Below are positions 1-9,133 of a stretch of DNA of 37,368 nucleotides, piece by piece (positions within the stretch are counted from its first letter, which is position 1; each line of letters opens with the position of its first letter). Under the pieces are notes generated by a model, which was given only the letters and a program-made list of their open reading frames with translations, did not search any database and was not told where the DNA came from. A program made the position numbers and the translations under genes. This DNA is from Zelonia costaricensis (lineage: Eukaryota; Euglenozoa; Kinetoplastea; Trypanosomatida; Trypanosomatidae): contig JASAOO010003357.1 in assembly GCA_030849075.1 (NCBI GenBank), positions 1 to 37,368 of the forward strand, read 5' to 3'.

Positions 1-846
1 AAGAGGGAGAGCGAGGGAGAGTCGTGTTACTGACCTGTTTACTGCGGTAGACGTGTTGCGCGTGTTTTTTGTTGGGGACGGTTTGGTGGGCGTCGTGAAG
101 AGGTGGTGGTGAGGGTTAGAGGCCGTGTGATGCATGAGGGTGCGGGGTGGGTGCGAGAGGGTGGGTGGGTTCGGGAAAAAAGTGTTGAGTACAAGGGGGA
201 CAGTGCGCCGCAGAGCGGGATATGAATCCATGGGTCACGATGCCGAGAAGCTCGTGACCGGAGAAGGCTTATTCCTGCCGTGAAACCGTGTGCACCACCG
301 TCCAGGCAAGCTCGTGAAAGCGGCCGTAGGGAGAGAAGGGCGCACAAAAGGCGCGCAGTGCCAACCAGAAGGAGACACGACCTACTTCCTCGACAATGGA
401 GTAAGGCTCCTTTCTGATGACGGCGTGTGTGCGTGTGCGTGCGGGCGGCGTTTGTGTTTCTGAGTTGTGTTTTAGTCGAGGAGAGCATCTTAATTACACG
501 TCGTGGACAGCAGTCGAGCGCACTAGTGGGCCCAGAGCTCGGGGGGCTTCACTCACCCTCTGGGGGCGGCAACGTGTTCACGCCGACGCCGCCATGCGGC
601 GGCCGGTCAAGAAGACGCAAGCCGAAGGCGTTCTTTTGGGAGACGAAGTGTTTGGCTCCCCCCCCCTCCTGACGTGAAGCAGCTGCTGCAGCAGCGGGCA
701 CACAGCTCCTGTCTACCTAGCCGTGGGCCCCTTCACGCGCTCTCCCCAGCCGCCGCTTCGTTGATAGCAAGAGGCGGACCCAGAGGCGTGCAGAGCGATT
801 GTGTTGAAGCAGGTGGCGTGTGGCTGGTGCGTTGTCGTTGAACGGA
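1..846. other. Gap downstream of DPH1; no gene seen
   Basis: This stretch follows the DPH1 stop in the direction of transcription, so part of it should be its 3' untranslated region. The possible reading frames here translate to Arg/Thr/His/Ser-rich low-complexity text with no family resemblance, so I call none. Short homopolymer tracts occur, for example C-rich near 659-670. Any next gene lies beyond the left edge. Confidence 0.6.
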
Positions 847-1983
847 CTAGAGCGACTTGTCCGTGTACACGGCCCAGTTGCCGCCGCCGCGGGAGTAGTG
901 ATCCATTGGGTACTCGACGCCCCACTCAGCGTTGCCCAGCGCCACCTCGGCCTCGTAGGGAGACAGCAGCGGCCGGTCAAACGCGTAGCCCCAGTCGATG
1001 GAAAGCCGCGGGCAGGCCACCTGGATGTAGCAGTCGACGTCCTCGAGCAGCGCCATCTTGTGCGGGAAAATTTCCGACATGAGCAGCGTCACCCGCTTTC
1101 CCTGCCGCTGGGCGAGGGCCATGATGCGATCCACGACACGAGGGTGGCCCTGCCGACCCAGCGTCCCCATCACAATCGCAAAGCTCTGCGCCGCCTTCGC
1201 CTTCTCCACGGCGTCGCGCCGCAGCGACCGCATCTCGTCCGTCGCATACGTCTCGCGCGAGAGCGTCTTCTTGTACGGGTCGTACTGCAGCGCGCTGAGA
1301 CCGGGGTGGGCGATGAGGAAGGACTCGACGTGGAAGCGGCCGTCGCCGACGTAGAGGACAAGGTCCACCTCCGCCGGGTTCACCTTGGGGCTCGTGCAGC
1401 CGAGCACCTCGCCGGTCGAGAGGGGACGGTTCTGGGGAATAATCGCAGGGTGGGTGAAGTGCTCCGCCTGCAGGACGCGTAGGCCGGCTCGCATGGAGGA
1501 GATGAACTGCACAGTGCCGATGCACCCGACCCGCGCATCCGCCGGCACGAGCGCCTTGACCGTGTCGATGAAGTGCTGCACATCAATGTCGATCTCGACA
1601 AACACGTACATCATGTTCGCCACCACGCAGTCCTTGATCGAGATGAGGCAGCTGTGGCCGTAGTGGATGAGGAAGTCGCAGCCGAGGGCTGCTGCGGAGA
1701 AGTCGTCGACGCAGCAGGCGCCGTACGTGACGTCGCCGAGGATGACCATCTCGGCCCCGGTCGCCTCCTCGAGGATGTCGGCGATCGGCGCGGCGAACAT
1801 CAGCAGCCCCTCCGGGAACTGCAGCGCCACCCGGTGTGCATTCTTCTCCTTGATGCGCTTGATGCACTTGTCGATCTCGAAGCGGTAGTTTGTCGGAAGG
1901 CCTAGCGTGCGCTGCGTCTCGCGCTGCTGCTCGTGCTCGGCCTCCTGCTGCTGCTGGTGCTGCGCGTCGTAGGAGGAGTTCAT
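847..1983 (-). CDS. DPH1: Diphthamide biosynthesis protein 1 (DPH1)
   Basis: A 378-residue protein of the DPH1/DPH2 family. DPH1, with DPH2, forms a radical-type [4Fe-4S] enzyme that moves the 3-amino-3-carboxypropyl group of S-adenosylmethionine to a histidine of elongation factor 2, the first step of diphthamide synthesis in the cytosol. All three expected cluster cysteines are visible: C90 in the GDVTYGACCVDD motif, C196 in EVLGCTSPK, and C324 in QVACPRLSIDWG. The complete set and the YGACCVDD signature favour DPH1 over DPH2. The N-terminal 25 residues are Gln/Glu-rich and look unstructured. I chose the first ATG (MNSSYD): the open frame extends upstream only through non-ATG codons and into a pyrimidine-rich stretch likely to be removed by trans-splicing. 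It is the last gene transcribed in this window. Confidence 0.93.
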   Translation of the reverse strand: MNSSYDAQHQQQQEAEHEQQRETQRTLGLPTNYRFEIDKCIKRIKEKNAHRVALQFPEGLLMFAAPIADILEEATGAEMVILGDVTYGACCVDDFSAAALGCDFLIHYGHSCLISIKDCVVANMMYVFVEIDIDVQHFIDTVKALVPADARVGCIGTVQFISSMRAGLRVLQAEHFTHPAIIPQNRPLSTGEVLGCTSPKVNPAEVDLVLYVGDGRFHVESFLIAHPGLSALQYDPYKKTLSRETYATDEMRSLRRDAVEKAKAAQSFAIVMGTLGRQGHPRVVDRIMALAQRQGKRVTLLMSEIFPHKMALLEDVDCYIQVACPRLSIDWGYAFDRPLLSPYEAEVALGNAEWGVEYPMDHYSRGGGNWAVYTDKSL

Positions 1984-2766
1984 CGCGTGCTCGTCAGACG
2001 TGACACGTGGACAGCTGGAGTGCAGGGAGTGGCAACAGCACTCGCACACACGCGCAGCTCGTTTTCTTCTTTGGTGTGCTGTTGAGCGGGCTAGCCTTGG
2101 CGGCCGACTTATGGGAACGCCTAAGAGAGGGGGGCACCGGGTGTGGGATGCGCACTGAAAGTGCGGTTCAGAAAGCACGGAAAAGGGAGGGGGGCACAAG
2201 CCAACGTGGAAGAAAAGCAGAACGCCGGTGCTGATGGGCGGGTGGGGGCATCGCCGCGCAGCTACGTGATCAAAGCCTGCGTTGGGAAAGGAGAGAGGCC
2301 AGCGAGATGCACCCGGCGAGCGGCTCTCCCACGCGACAGTCTCGGTTCTGCTGCCGCCTTCCTACGCGCGCTGATTGGGGGACCACATGGATGGGACCGT
2401 CCGCGTATGCCAGCGCTTTTCATTTTCGTGCTACACTTGAGGGTGGAGAGCTGTACACACACCAAGACACACACACACAGGAAGGCGCCCGCGTGCGCGC
2501 GAGCACGCAAAAGAGAAAACCCCGTGATGCAGACAAACACAAACACACACACGCACGCGCACACCTACGCGAAACAGACTGTGTGGGCGTGTCGCTGTTT
2601 TTTTTTTCTCTTTTCCCTTTCGCTGTCTGTGCCTTCTTCCCCCCCCCTCCCCTGGCATACTTCTAAGCGGGTGGTGCCGCGAGGACACGGGAGGTGAAGG
2701 GAAAAGAAAGGAAAAGTCAACCCTACAACGTTTAGCGTGCCGGAGGGGTGGCACCACCTCTGCATG
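1984..2766. other. Gap between BRCT gene and DPH1
   Basis: No gene supported. It should contain the 3' UTR of the BRCT gene and the 5' UTR of DPH1. A minus-strand pyrimidine tract (plus-strand purines about 2170-2194) followed by AG near 2154-2155 is a possible DPH1 splice acceptor. CA-type dinucleotide tracts occur at about 2455-2480 and 2533-2565. A pyrimidine tract on the plus strand, about 2598-2652, has the wrong orientation to be an acceptor for these genes. Confidence 0.5.
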
Positions 2767-5700
2767 CTAGTCGACCTCCACGGTCGCCGTCGGCTCTGTT
2801 CGCGTGCGCTTGCGGGCACGCACGCAGTGCAGCAAGTCCATCTCAGCCCGTGGTGTGTCCGGGGCGCACAGAAACTGTACCAGGTACTCCAAGCGCAGGA
2901 TTGGGCACCTGCCGCCCTCCGGCCGTGACGCGTACTCTTCTAGCTCCTCCTCCGTGAACACGTCCTCGTCAGCGAGCACAAGCTCCGTAGAGGTCGGTGG
3001 CTGGTCTGCGCCGCTCCCCTCAGCCGGGGCTGCGAGCACCTCGGTCGGCGTGGCCGCCTCCAGCGCCGCGCACCCACCGTTCCGCAGCACGCGCAGGAAG
3101 CTCACCGCACGGGCGGCGCTGCTGCAGCACACCCGCGCCCGCCACGTCGCAAACGGCAGCCGCGCCGCCTCCCGCTGCACGCGACAGCCGCGCACAAGGG
3201 ACGCGACCGACGAGCGGCACCCCAGACACGCGGCCACGGCCGTGCTCCACTCGTGCGGCGCCTCAGCAACGAGGTAGCCGGCCTGCGCGCAGGCCGCCAC
3301 GTACGCCGGCGTCAGGATCCAGTGCCCGGCGGCGAGGCAGCACAGGAACTGCTCCGTCTTGGACGGCTTGGCCGTGATGAAGTGCGTGCACTCCTCCGGC
3401 TTGTTCGTTCGCTGCACCTGCGGGAAGCAGGCGGCGAAGGCGTCCCAGTCAAAGTTGTTCTTGAGAACATCCTTGGTGACGAGAAACACCGCGGCCGCGC
3501 AGGCAGAGTGCTGTGGCTCCGCCGGCGCGGCAGCCGCCTTCGCTGCGGCGTCATGATCGACTTCCGGGACCTCGGCGGGCGGTGCGGGCACCGGCGGCGG
3601 CGCCGCGGCCCCGTCACGACTGCCCTCTTCGCGGAGGCTCATCTGGTAGAAAACGACCTGCGACTCGTCCGACAGGGCCCGGCCAAGGAGCTGCGGTGGC
3701 ACGGCTCGCTGCGGCGCTGACGGGCTGGCCGGTGCGTGGGCCGAGGTGCAGCGCAGAAACGCGCGTCGCTCGACGCACCAGTCCGCCGCGTTCACCGCGG
3801 GCGGCGTTGCCAGGAAGGACCGCATGGGCGCCATGGGCTGCAGTCCCCCATCGCTCGGCGGCGCCTCGGCCTCGGCAGAGCGGGCGTGGGCCGGTGCGCC
3901 GGGTGGACCGGCCTCGAGCTCCCCCAGGAGCAGCTCGAAGCCCGGCGAGTACTGCGTCACGAGGCAGGTGTAGGAGACTTGCGCCGCGTCGCTGGGCAGG
4001 TGCAGATGCTGCGGAGGCTGCTCGTCTGCCTGCGTTGCGACGGGCACCGCCATGCCGCCCTCCACGCCGCGCCCGTCCAGTGCCGAGGGTGAAAACTGCG
4101 GTGGGGTGGAGTGAATGGCCTGCAGCGCGCTGCGGACCGCAGCGGCCGCCAACGGGGACTCGCCGCCGGCCTCCTCGTCGTCATCGTCCCGCACCCGCTG
4201 CGGACCCGACGGGGCCGGCGAGGCGCCGCCACTCCTGCCCGGACCAGCCATGCTGGCGCGCTGCGCCTGCGACATGGCCGCCTCCTCCTCCTCCTCTTCC
4301 CTCCCCTCCACTGCGGCCCTTTCCCGGTCGCTGTGGTCGTGCGCGGTGATGGGTGTGACTGGCGCGGGCGCAGGGCAGTCGGGCACCACCGCACTGGACG
4401 CTTCCGGCGACGGGGGGCAGCGCGCCACGGGCGAGGACGAGGCGGGGAAGAGAGCGGCCGTGCAGGGCGGTGGTACCGCGACGCGGGCCTGCTGGGAGTT
4501 GCCGGGTCGTGCTTGGAGAGTCCCCTGTGACGGCTGGGAGCTGCGGGGTGGTATTGCGGATGGCGCCGCGGCAGGCGCCATCGCGGCGCGGCTCGCTGCG
4601 GCGACGACGAAGGCTTCCGGGGTGGGCACCGTGAGCGCGAAGAGCTCCGCGTCTAGCCAGTGCCCCTGCTGGATCGAGCGGTGCACCCACTCCACCCCCA
4701 CGAGGCGGCACAGCGGCGACGCGGCAACGGAAGCAGTGGCGTGACGCGACCGGCTGGCGTGCTGGTGGTGGTGCTGCGCGAGCACCGCGACCTTCTGCGA
4801 GGCAAGCAGTTGGCTCGGCAGCGCGACGAGGTGGGTCGTGTTGCGCGACAGAAACACAGGGCTGCCAGTGGCGCCGCCAGCCGCACCACGAGCCGCACCC
4901 CCTCCGCCGTTGGTGCTGCCCAGCACCAAGGCGTCTTGCACCTCGCCGGGCAGCCCCGCGCGCTGCAGGGCGGCGACGACGGTGTGCCGGTCTGCCGGGG
5001 CGAGGCCGGTGAAGGTGATCACCGGGCAGAAGGCGCACGGAACGCGGAAGCCGAGGCACGAGAGCCGCCGCTGCTCCAGGCGGCACTGGGCGATCCACTG
5101 CCACGACACCACCTGCAGGCCGGGCCGCGGGAACAGGCACTCCTCCACGGCATCGCCGAGGACGAGGATGTGCGTTGTGAAGGCCGTCGGCTGCGCCGTG
5201 ACGGTGATGCCCATGCCACTCAGCACGTCGTGCCGCTGCGTGGTCAGCTGGCGCGGTGGGCTGCAGTACGCCACCACGTCGGAGAACTCGTCGGCCAGTG
5301 GGCGCCACGTCGTGGCGGGCGGCGACGGCGCGCACGCCGTGGGCATGCACTGCGACGCCGCTGACAAGGACGCCAGGGACGGTTGCACGGCACTGGGCAG
5401 AACGCTCTCTGCCGTGCTGCCCCACAAGTCACCCGTCTCGCGCGAGTCGCGGACGCCGCCACCGCCGTAGCTGCCAGCGAAGCTCGAACCAAGGGTGGGC
5501 GTGGCGGACCGCGCCGGCAGCGTCGACGGCCGCACCGAGCCGCAGACGAGCACCTCGTTGGCGCCAGACGCACCCATCGGCGACCCCGCAGCCCCGCCGC
5601 AGCTCAGGTCGGACCGGGGCTCGCCGCCGCCATCAGTGTACGTGTTGCTGCTGCTGCGGCTGAGCCCGCTGGGGCCCTTGAGCGGCGGCATCTCGCGGCC

Positions 5701-6255
5701 CGGTCGGGAGAGCGCATCCGTGCCGTAGCGCAGCACAAACTCCTCTAAGGGCACAATCGGAATGCTGTGCTTCCGTGCAAAGCGGATCTTGTCATTTGCG
5801 GACCCCGGCGCGGACGCCGCCGGGGCGGTGAATATCAACGCCGCCGCCGCCGCGACAAGCATGCCGCAGTGCCGAGTGAGCAGCGCGTTGTACCTGGCCC
5901 CGCGCACCGCACAGACAGCCTGGACACGGCTGCGTTCGAGGTGGTTCAGGCCAGTCGTGCACACCTCCTTGGCGGCGAGTGCGTGGCCAATGTCGAAGCG
6001 GTCGGTGCACTCCATGGCGCAGCCGCTCTCGGTAACCCAGGCTGATGTGACGCATGGCAGGCCGCGCAGGCGGGCCACGGAGAGCTTGCGGGACGCAGCG
6101 CTGCTGCTGGGGCCAACAATGAGGACCTGGGTGCGACTCGTGAGGTCGCCGCACCAGCACAGATCGCTGCGCGCCAATCGCTGACGGATTTGATGAAGCT
6201 CCTCGCCGTAGATGCCGGTGGTCGTCACCTCCGGCCGAGTCGCGGGAACGTCCAT
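2767..6255 (-). CDS. Six-BRCT scaffold protein, Rtt107/Brc1/PTIP-like
   Basis: A 1162-residue protein with BRCT-like segments at about 14-90, 96-178, 322-405 and 408-540, a long Ala/Pro/Ser-rich linker with an acidic stretch (about 560-915), and a C-terminal tandem pair at about 919-1005 and 1035-1130. Segment 2 is the clearest: T-G-L at 101-103, a Gly-rich turn at 119-122, Leu-Thr near 126, and K156 in the position of a phosphate-binding lysine. The W-x-x-x-S type C-terminal helix is seen at W73, W385/W387 and W523. A basic R-K-R-T-R cluster near residues 1148-1152 could be a nuclear signal. Four N-terminal plus two C-terminal BRCT domains is the layout of yeast Rtt107 and Brc1, scaffolds at damaged replication forks; metazoan PTIP is related. 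Assignment within the BRCT superfamily is inference. The start is the only ATG before the first domain. Confidence 0.8.
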   Translation of the reverse strand: MDVPATRPEVTTTGIYGEELHQIRQRLARSDLCWCGDLTSRTQVLIVGPSSSAASRKLSVARLRGLPCVTSAWVTESGCAMECTDRFDIGHALAAKEVCTTGLNHLERSRVQAVCAVRGARYNALLTRHCGMLVAAAAALIFTAPAASAPGSANDKIRFARKHSIPIVPLEEFVLRYGTDALSRPGREMPPLKGPSGLSRSSSNTYTDGGGEPRSDLSCGGAAGSPMGASGANEVLVCGSVRPSTLPARSATPTLGSSFAGSYGGGGVRDSRETGDLWGSTAESVLPSAVQPSLASLSAASQCMPTACAPSPPATTWRPLADEFSDVVAYCSPPRQLTTQRHDVLSGMGITVTAQPTAFTTHILVLGDAVEECLFPRPGLQVVSWQWIAQCRLEQRRLSCLGFRVPCAFCPVITFTGLAPADRHTVVAALQRAGLPGEVQDALVLGSTNGGGGAARGAAGGATGSPVFLSRNTTHLVALPSQLLASQKVAVLAQHHHQHASRSRHATASVAASPLCRLVGVEWVHRSIQQGHWLDAELFALTVPTPEAFVVAAASRAAMAPAAAPSAIPPRSSQPSQGTLQARPGNSQQARVAVPPPCTAALFPASSSPVARCPPSPEASSAVVPDCPAPAPVTPITAHDHSDRERAAVEGREEEEEEAAMSQAQRASMAGPGRSGGASPAPSGPQRVRDDDDEEAGGESPLAAAAVRSALQAIHSTPPQFSPSALDGRGVEGGMAVPVATQADEQPPQHLHLPSDAAQVSYTCLVTQYSPGFELLLGELEAGPPGAPAHARSAEAEAPPSDGGLQPMAPMRSFLATPPAVNAADWCVERRAFLRCTSAHAPASPSAPQRAVPPQLLGRALSDESQVVFYQMSLREEGSRDGAAAPPPVPAPPAEVPEVDHDAAAKAAAAPAEPQHSACAAAVFLVTKDVLKNNFDWDAFAACFPQVQRTNKPEECTHFITAKPSKTEQFLCCLAAGHWILTPAYVAACAQAGYLVAEAPHEWSTAVAACLGCRSSVASLVRGCRVQREAARLPFATWRARVCCSSAARAVSFLRVLRNGGCAALEAATPTEVLAAPAEGSGADQPPTSTELVLADEDVFTEEELEEYASRPEGGRCPILRLEYLVQFLCAPDTPRAEMDLLHCVRARKRTRTEPTATVEVD

Positions 6256-7668
6256 GAGTGCGCGGTGTCACTGCGAAATGTGCGCACACGCAAGACCACA
6301 CGCGCGCGCTCCGAGAAGGTTGTCGTCGTGCGCGGGATCGTCGGAGGGGGGGGGGAATGCCCGCGGTTGCGGCGCAGATCACTTGAGTCAAGCGAGAAGA
6401 TCTATAAAAGTCAACTGTACACCAGCCTGCGCGCTCACGTCAACAGCAGGACACCAAGGGAGAAAAAAGGGGGCCAGAGGCACACAGCAGAGTCGAAGCC
6501 GGCAAGAGAGAGGGAGAAGAGGGGAATAGAGTGAGGCAGGCGGCACACACAGTGTGCGCCCAGCAACGCAGCTGAGGTGCCGCTAACGCGCAGCGGAGCC
6601 AGAAAGAGCAACAACAACAAAAAAAACGAGTAGCCTCGGTTTCTACGGCAGACCGTGCCTGGCCCCGAGAGCGTTCGCCGTCTCGCGCGCCGCTCGTCCG
6701 CAAGCCCCGCTTGATGACGTGGTGACGCGGCTGTGAAAGCGCAACTCCACGTGGCTTCTGCGCCGTGTCCCCCCAGCGGTCCCGCTGTGAGTGCCGCTGT
6801 GAGTGCCTCTCCGAGCGTGCGACAGAGAGAGAGGGAGAGCAACAACGGAAACGCGCTCTTTTTTCACGCGGAGCAGCGCTTCCGAAAGCGGGCCGTTGTG
6901 GAAGAAAACGAAGAAAATGAAGAGGGGGCGAGGCATTAGGTTGTGTATGCCCGTGACGGTTGTGGTGTCGCACCGCGGTGACGGGAGGAAGGAAAGAAAG
7001 GCGAAGAGGTAGGAGAGCTGCATCGATGCAACAGGGCGCTCACGCTCCAGGTCAGCGGCCCCCCCCCCCCCGACTCACGCCTCCGCCGACGACCACGGGA
7101 GAACGCAAGTAGGCGGAGCGCTGCAGTGGCGACCCAAACACGTGCAACGGGCAACCATTGCCAAAAGTGCATGTGGGAATGAAAGGGCGAGGCGGCACCA
7201 AGACCAGATGTGGTGTGCACAGCACGTCACTGGCGCACAGCAGAACTCAGTGGAGGGTTTTTCTAAAGTCCGCTCCTATGCCCTTTCCACTCTGCTGTGC
7301 CCACCCCCACACCCACCCCCTCTAGCGTCGATCCTCGCAGGAAGGCACTGATGAGAGTCACAGCCGCGGCGGAAGCCCCCGCGGTCGCGTGTGTGTCTGT
7401 GTGTGTCTGGGCAGCCGCGGCACGACTGTACGCGCTCTTTTCCCGTTTTGTTTGTGTTGCCGTTGTTTTGCTTTGTTTTGTACGGGGAAGTGACGAAGAA
7501 CAGAAAAAGGAGAGCAAAGCACGAAAACAGATAACCGCTGTCGAGCCACGCCGCCGGAAGGAGCGCCACGGCGCTTTCTCACTGGCGGTGCAGCCTGACC
7601 AGCCTGTCCTAGAAAGACGTACCTGCACTGGAGACGAGCAAGATTGACCCGGCGCGGCCTCCTACTGC
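6256..7668. other. 1.4 kb gap downstream of RPS15A
   Basis: No gene supported. It should hold the long 3' UTR of RPS15A and the 5' UTR of the BRCT gene. A run of 13 C lies at 7059-7071. Purine-rich plus-strand patches (for example 6460-6535 and 6826-6925) are pyrimidine tracts in the transcript. Possible frames give low-complexity peptides only. Confidence 0.5.
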
Positions 7669-8061
7669 TTAGTAGAAGAAGCCGAGCACCTTGCCACCGG
7701 TGTTGCGGGAGCGGGCCTCCTCGTGGTCCATGATGCCGAGCGAGGTGGTCAGCACGACGAAGCCGAACTGACGGGAGGGCAGGATGTTCTTCATCCACTT
7801 CTCGTAGTCGGTCGTGGCGCAGTCGAAGCGCGGGCAGATGGCGCCGCACTTGTTCAGGCGGCCGTTCAGGTTCACGACGATCTTGCCAGCGCGGTGGTCG
7901 TCGATGATCTCGAACTCGCCGATGTAGCCGTGCTTCTGCATCACCTGCAGGAACTTGATCACCACCTTGGAGGAGGGGCGGATGAGCACCTGGCGCTTGC
8001 CACGGCGCTCCGCGCTCGCAATGGTGCGAAGCGCGTTCGCGAGAACGCTCATCATCGTCAT
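7669..8061 (-). CDS. RPS15A: 40S ribosomal protein uS8 (S15A)
   Basis: A 130-residue protein, exactly the usual eukaryotic S15A length. The family is plain from the central GKRQVLIRP segment (about 21-29), [22 protein letters not shown] (44-65, described here by its key residues H44, E49, D54, H56 and R57), [14 protein letters not shown] (about 95-108), GIMDHEEAR and the C-terminal GGKVLGFFY. uS8 binds helix 21 of small-subunit rRNA and sits in the body of the cytosolic 40S subunit. The start [11 protein letters not shown] aligns with the normal S15A N-terminus, so it is secure. A strong acceptor candidate lies only 12 bases upstream, giving a very short leader-side UTR. The downstream gap is long (1.4 kb). 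Confidence 0.98.
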   Translation of the reverse strand: MTMMSVLANALRTIASAERRGKRQVLIRPSSKVVIKFLQVMQKHGYIGEFEIIDDHRAGKIVVNLNGRLNKCGAICPRFDCATTDYEKWMKNILPSRQFGFVVLTTSLGIMDHEEARSRNTGGKVLGFFY

Positions 8062-9133
8062 CTTTGCTACGGACTGCAGACAAGCAGCGCAAGTTCGGCA
8101 AGCAAGTCAACGTTAGTCGTGGTGGGGGAAACAAAAAGCCGTATTGTCAAGGACGCCGCACGAAGAGGGAAGCGCGTTGTTCAAGCGAGCGAGTTGGAGA
8201 GACGGGAAAGGCCAGTGGAGTGTAGCTGAGAAGACATGAGGCGAGTGTCACGCCGACACGACGGGTGCGCAGCTGTCAAGGCACGTGGTAAAAGGACGCA
8301 TCGGGCGCGGATGCGCACAGCGCCGCATCTGTGCAATCACAAACCCGCATTTGCCTTGTTGTTTCCGGCTTGCGGTATGAAAAGCGAGTTCCCTTTCAGT
8401 GAATGCGATCGAGAGGAGGGCGCCGCACCGTACCGGCTGGACCACCCACGAGTCCCTGGTGCCAGGGCTCGCGGTTTCAGATTTCTGTCGCCTCGTCCCC
8501 ATCCCTTCCACAACCCTCGCTGCTATTTTCCCTCCATCACTGTGCAGAGAGCGGTGCGTTTCGACTTCTTCCTTTGTCGTGTTCTGACTTCTGTTTCTCT
8601 GCATTGCGGCAACCCTCACGAGCCACACAAACCTGAAGAGAAGGAGCAGACGCTCTTGTGCCCCACCCGCACGTGCCGCTCACGTGAAGTAGACAATTAC
8701 CTTTTCTCACCGCCAGATTTCCATTCTGTTTTCCTGTCGTGCCGACTGCCTTGCACGAAACGCGGTCTTTCACGCTGCAGCAGGAGATGCGTGCAAAGGC
8801 GTGGGCTCGCCAGGAAAAAGAAAAAAAAAAAGACGCCTAGACCGCGCACCGCGCCGCGTCTGCGAGCCGCCGTGTGCAAGCAGGGAGAAAAAAGAGACTG
8901 GACGGGGGAGAAAGGAGGACAAGCCGCGTGGAGCAGCTGACAGGAGCGGCACAGACGAGGCACAAGCCCCACTGGCGCAGACGCGCCGGTCCACGGGAGG
9001 CGCGGCAAAGCGAGAAAAAAGAAAGTCGGTCCTTGTAGAGGTAGCACTGGACCACGCAGAACAGCGAGAGCAGTTACGCTAAGCGTGCCCGGGCCCGCCC
9101 TACGCATTCCCGTGGCGTCGTCGACGTGGCGCG
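8062..9133. other. Gap upstream of RPS15A
   Basis: No gene supported. The part nearest 9133 should be 3' UTR of the proline-rich gene and the part nearest 8062 the RPS15A leader. A plus-strand frame through 8236-8940 has no domain and an Arg/Lys/Pro/Cys-rich low-complexity composition. A poly-A run (plus strand) is at about 8816-8830. Confidence 0.5.
8074..8139 (-). promoter_or_regulatory. Candidate trans-splice acceptor for RPS15A
   Basis: On the minus strand a T/C-rich tract (about 8139-8117) is followed, after a short mixed stretch, by TCTGCAG ending at 8074. Splicing there would leave a 12-base 5' UTR before the ATG at 8061. Inference from tract plus AG; not proven. Confidence 0.45.

Noticed and set aside
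39..488. Possible small minus-strand gene at the left edge
   Set aside because: Thr/His/Arg/Ser-rich low-complexity translation, no family resemblance, lies where the DPH1 3' UTR is expected.
4181..5425. 414-codon minus-strand frame overlapping the BRCT gene
   Set aside because: Same strand but another frame of the BRCT gene; Arg/Ala/Gly/Pro-rich and without BRCT features.
8236..8940. Possible 234-codon plus-strand gene
   Set aside because: Opposite to the array direction, low-complexity, with a poly-Lys stretch from a poly-A run; no domain.
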